Shown piece after piece: positions 61,173-64,000 of a DNA stretch of 64,000 nucleotides. The DNA lies in NCBI RefSeq assembly GCF_029227915.1, contig NC_079882.1, positions 31,364,001-31,428,000 of the forward strand, in the 5' to 3' direction. The stretch's first letter is position 1; every line of letters begins with the position of its first letter. The position numbers were made by a program, and so were the translations under genes. Source of the DNA: Hydractinia symbiolongicarpus. Lineage: Eukaryota; Cnidaria; Hydrozoa; Anthoathecata; Hydractiniidae. The notes under the pieces are model-generated. The model had not been told where the DNA came from. It made no database searches and worked only from the letters and a program-made list of their open reading frames with translations.

Positions 61173-62387
61173 ATGCGTTTTATTGCTGAAAAAATAATTT
61201 AAAAAATCGTTCGGGAAATGAGTTTACTCTCTAGGTACTTTCTTTGTATACTTTTGACTATACGGGCCGAGTCCGGGATTTACGGGAAATAGCGGGTTTT
61301 CGTTTGCCGGCGATTAAACTTCTTCTATTCAGCGTCTCATCAAAAATGGGAACATTTTTGAAAACTACAAGTCTCATGCGTTTTACTGGTGAAAAAATAA
61401 TTTAAAAAATCGTTCGGGAAATGAGTTTACTCCCTGGGTACTTTCTTTGCATACTTTTGACTATACGGGCCGAGTCCGGGATTTACGGGAAATCGCGGGT
61501 TTTCGTTTGCGGGCAATTAAACTTCTTCTATTCAGCCTCTCATCAAAAATGAAAACATTTTTGAAAACTACAAGTCTTATGCGTTTTATTGCTGAAAAAA
61601 TAATTTAAAATTCGTTCGGGAAATGAGTTTACTACCTAGGTACTTTCTTTGTGTACTTTTGACTATACGGGCCGAGTCCGGGATTTACGGGAAATCGCGG
61701 GTTTTCGTTTGCCGGCGATTAAACTCCTTTTATTCAGCGTCTCATCAAAAATGAAAACATTTTTGAAAACTACAAGTCTCATACGTTTTATTGCTGAAAA
61801 AATAATTTAAAAAATCGTTCGGGAAATGAGTTTACTCTCTAGGTACTTTCTTTGTATACTTTTGACTATACAGGCCGAGTCCGGGATTTACGGGAAATCG
61901 CGGGTTTTCGTTTGCCAGCGATTAAACTTCTTCTATTCAGCGTCTCATCAAAATCGGGAACATTTTTGAAAACTACAAGTCTCATGCGTTTTACTGGTGA
62001 AAAAATAATTTAAAAAATCGTTCGGGAAATGAGTTTACTCCCTGGGTACTTTCTTTGTATACTTTTGACTATACGGGCCGAGTCCGTGATTTACGGGAAA
62101 TCGCGGGTTTTCGTTTGCCGGCAATTAAACTTCTTCTATTCAGCCTCTCATCAAAAATGAAAACATTTTTGAAAACTACAAGTCTTATGCGTTTTATTGC
62201 TGAAAAAATAATTTAAAATTCGTTCGGAAATGTGTTTACTACCTAGGTACTTTCTTTGTGTACTTTTGACTATACGGGCCGAGTCCGGGATTTACGGGAA
62301 ATCGCGGGTTTTCGTTTGCCGGCGATTAAACTCCTTTTATTCAGCGTCTCATCAAAAATGAAAACATTTTTGAAAACTACAAGTCTC
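61173..62387 (+). repeat. Domain 7: 3-mer repeat, 2 x ~608 bp
   Basis: Units 61,173-61,780 and 61,781-62,387. AGTTTACTCTCTAGG recurs at 61,221/61,829 and TTCGTTCGG at 61,611/62,219, both 608 bp apart. The third monomer has ACTACCTAGGTAC and GTGTACTTTTG and a shortened A run (TTTAAAATTCG). The second unit has small deletions (TCGGAAATGTG near 62,225; CAAAATCGGGAAC near 61,950). Confidence 0.85.
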
Positions 62388-64000
62388 ATACGTTTTAGTG
62401 GTGAAAATCTAATTTAAAAAATCGTTTGGGAAATGAGTTTACACCCTGAGTACTTTCTTTTTATACTTTTGACCATACGGGTTGTGTCCGGAATTTAGAG
62501 GAAATCGCAGGTTTTTGTTTGCCAGCGGTTAAACGTCTTTTATTCGGCGTCCCATCAAAAATGAAAACATTTTTGAATACTACAAGTCTCATTCGTTTTA
62601 CTGGTGAAAAAATAACTAAAAAAATCGTTCGGGAAATGAGTTTACTCCCTGGGTACTTCCTTTGTATACTTTTGACTATACGGGCCGGATCCGGGATTTA
62701 CGTGAAATCGCGGATTTTCCTTTGCCGGGGATTACACTTCTTTTTTTCAGCGTCTCACCAAAAATGAAAACATTTTTGAAAACTACAAGTCTCATGCGTT
62801 ATAGTGCTAAAAAAATAATTTAAAAAATCGTTCGGTTAATGAGTTTACTCTCTGGGTACTTTCTTTGTATACTTTGGACTATACGAGCCGAGTCCGGGAT
62901 TTAGGGGAAGTCGTGGGTTTTGGGTTTTCAGGCGATTAAAATTCTTTTATTCAGCGTCTCATCAAACATGTACACATTTTCGAAAACTACAAGTCTCATG
63001 CGTTTTACTGGTAAAAAAATAATTTAAAAAATCGTTCGGGAAATGAATTTACTCCCTGGGTACTTTCTTTGTATACTTTTAACTATACGGGCCGAGTCCG
63101 GGATTTACGCGAAATCGCCGGTTTTCGTTTGCCGGCGATTACACTTCCTTTATTCAGCGTCTCATCAAAAATGAAAACATTTTTGAAAACTACAAGTCTC
63201 ATGCGTTTTAGTACTAAAAAACTAATTTAAAAAATCGTTTGTGAAATGAGTTTACTCCCTGGGTACTTTCTTTATATACTTTTGACTATACGGGTCGTGG
63301 CCAGGACTTAGGGGAAATCGCGGGTTTTCGTTTGCCGGCTATTAAACTGCTTTAATTCAGCGTCTCATCAAAAATGAAAACATTTTTGAAAACTACAAGT
63401 CTCATACGTTTTACTGATGAAAAAATAATTTAAAAAATCGTTCGGGGAATGAGTTTACTCCCTGGGTACTTTCTTTGTATACTTTTGACTATACGGGCCG
63501 ACTCCGGGATTTACGGGAAATAGCGGGTTTTCGTTTGCCGGCGATTAAACTTCTTTTATTCAGCGTCTCATCAAAAATGAAAACATTTTAAAAACTACAA
63601 GTTTCATGCGTTTTAGTGCTGAAAAAATAATTTAAAAAATCGTTCGGGAAATGAGTTTACTTCCTGGGTCCTTTTTTGTATACTTTTCACTATACGGACC
63701 GAGTCCGGGATTTACGGGAAATCGCGGGTTTTCGTTTGCCGGCGATTGAACTTCTTTTATTCAGGGTCTCATCAAAAATGAAAACATTTTTGAAAACTAC
63801 AAGTCTCATGCGTTTTAGTGGTGAAAAACTAATTTAAAAAATCGTTCGGGAAATGAGTTTACTCCCTGGGTACTTTCTTTTTATACTTTTGACCATACGG
63901 GTCGTGTCCGGAATTTAGGGGAAATCGCGGGTTTTTGTTTGCCGGCGATTAAACGTCTTTTATTCAGCGTCTCCTCAAAAATGAAAACATTTTTGAAAAC
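62388..64000 (+). repeat. Domain 8: return to domain-3-like monomers
   Basis: The first monomer resembles domain 4 (GACCATACGGG, GGAATTTAG). From about 62,580 the sequence follows domain 3: TAACTAAAAAAATCG (62,612, compare 34,501), TTTACGTGAAATCG, CTTTGCCGGGGATTACAC, a run of T in CTTCTTTTTTTCAGCG, GGTCGTGGCCAGGACTTAGG, TTTTACTGATG, GGAAATAGCGGG and AAGTTTCATGCG, in the same order. The last monomer is domain-4-like again and is cut by the window end. Confidence 0.8.
62896..62924 (+). other. Isolated G-quadruplex motif in domain 8
   Basis: A type A monomer in the terminal domain keeps all four G-tracts; one loop reads AAGTCGT instead of AAGTCGC and the following segment has GGGTTTTCAGG. It lies 28.9 kb from the nearest other copy (33,972). 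Confidence 0.65.

Larger units (their letters stand above)
1..64000 (+). repeat. Satellite DNA array, ~203-bp monomer, entire window
   Basis: Every part of the window aligns to one monomer of about 203 bp. Each unit opens with ATGCG (or CTGCG, ATTCG, ATACG), then an A-rich stretch, the segment GAGTTTACTCCCTGGGTAC, a GTATAC palindrome, a GC-rich core with repeated CGGG, GCCGGCGATTAAAC, and a closing AT-rich part with TCTCATCAAAAATG. Successive starts at 1, 203, 406, 609, 812, 1016, 1218 and 1420 show the 202-204 bp period, which continues to the end. All units face the same way; no inverted unit, insertion of foreign DNA or gene was seen. The consensus is about 38% GC. The array extends beyond both ends of the window. 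The satellite family and host are not recognised. Such arrays typically form centromeric or other constitutive heterochromatin; that location is inferred. Confidence 0.98.

Noticed and set aside
1-64000. CENP-B box-like site
   Set aside because: I looked for TTCG-N4-A-N2-CGGG on both strands. TTCG at phase 38 and 127 lacks the downstream CGGG or the central A, and the type F core does not fit the reverse form, so no true match was found.
1-64000. RNA polymerase III promoter or tRNA-derived origin
   Set aside because: Type E contains GTTCGA, a weak B-box core, but there is no acceptable A box at the right distance and no tRNA-like fold was evident.
1-64000. CRISPR array
   Set aside because: The repeats are contiguous 203-bp units without unique spacers or any cas gene, so this is a satellite array.

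Overview
The whole 64 kb window is one uninterrupted, head-to-tail satellite DNA array. I see about 316 copies of an AT-rich monomer (usually 202-203 bp, range about 200-205 bp), all in the same orientation. I find no protein-coding gene, RNA gene, transposon or any stretch of non-satellite sequence. This points to constitutive heterochromatin of a eukaryote (centromeric, pericentromeric, subtelomeric, or a sex or B chromosome). The species cannot be named from the sequence. The satellite is strongly CpG-rich for its base composition (13 CpG in a 203-bp consensus of about 38% GC, roughly 1.8 times expectation), which argues against a germline that heavily methylates CpG and fits many invertebrates better than a vertebrate or flowering plant; that is inference. 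In all entries 'phase' is the position within the monomer, with phase 1 at the A of the ATGCG that opens each unit.

Layout. Domain 1 (1-27,579) is built from eight diagnostic monomer types (named A-H here) that form an 8-mer higher-order repeat (HOR) of about 1,623 bp, heavily rearranged by whole-monomer gains and losses into 3-, 5-, 6-, 10-, 19- and 23-mer variants. Domain 2 (27,580-31,839) carries a distinctive dimer that recurs every 4-5 monomers. Domain 3 (31,840-35,484) is more diverged and irregular. Domain 4 (35,485-43,247) holds nested tandem duplications of 7 monomers (1,417 bp) and then 17 monomers (3,441 bp). Domain 5 (43,248-45,615) is a short irregular stretch of domain-4-like monomers. 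Domain 6 (45,616-61,172) is a 12- to 14-mer HOR with tandem copies of 2,427 and 2,828 bp. Domain 7 (61,173-62,387) is two copies of a 608-bp 3-mer. Domain 8 (62,388-64,000) returns to domain-3-like sequence, about 28 kb away from its closest relative.

Within the monomer there is internal structure. It has a 50-bp CpG-dense core with four CGGG motifs spaced 11, 9 and 10 bp apart, a 22-bp dyad (9-bp arms, 4-nt loop) in the AT-rich part, and, in type A only, a canonical four-tract G-quadruplex motif on the + strand (20 copies, 18 of them in the first 25 kb). The history is one of repeated unequal exchange: hybrid monomers mark junctions, whole-monomer indels distinguish duplicate blocks, and large nearly identical tandem blocks show recent homogenisation. 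The short open frames of 60-113 codons are by-products of lost stop codons in the satellite and are not annotated as genes.
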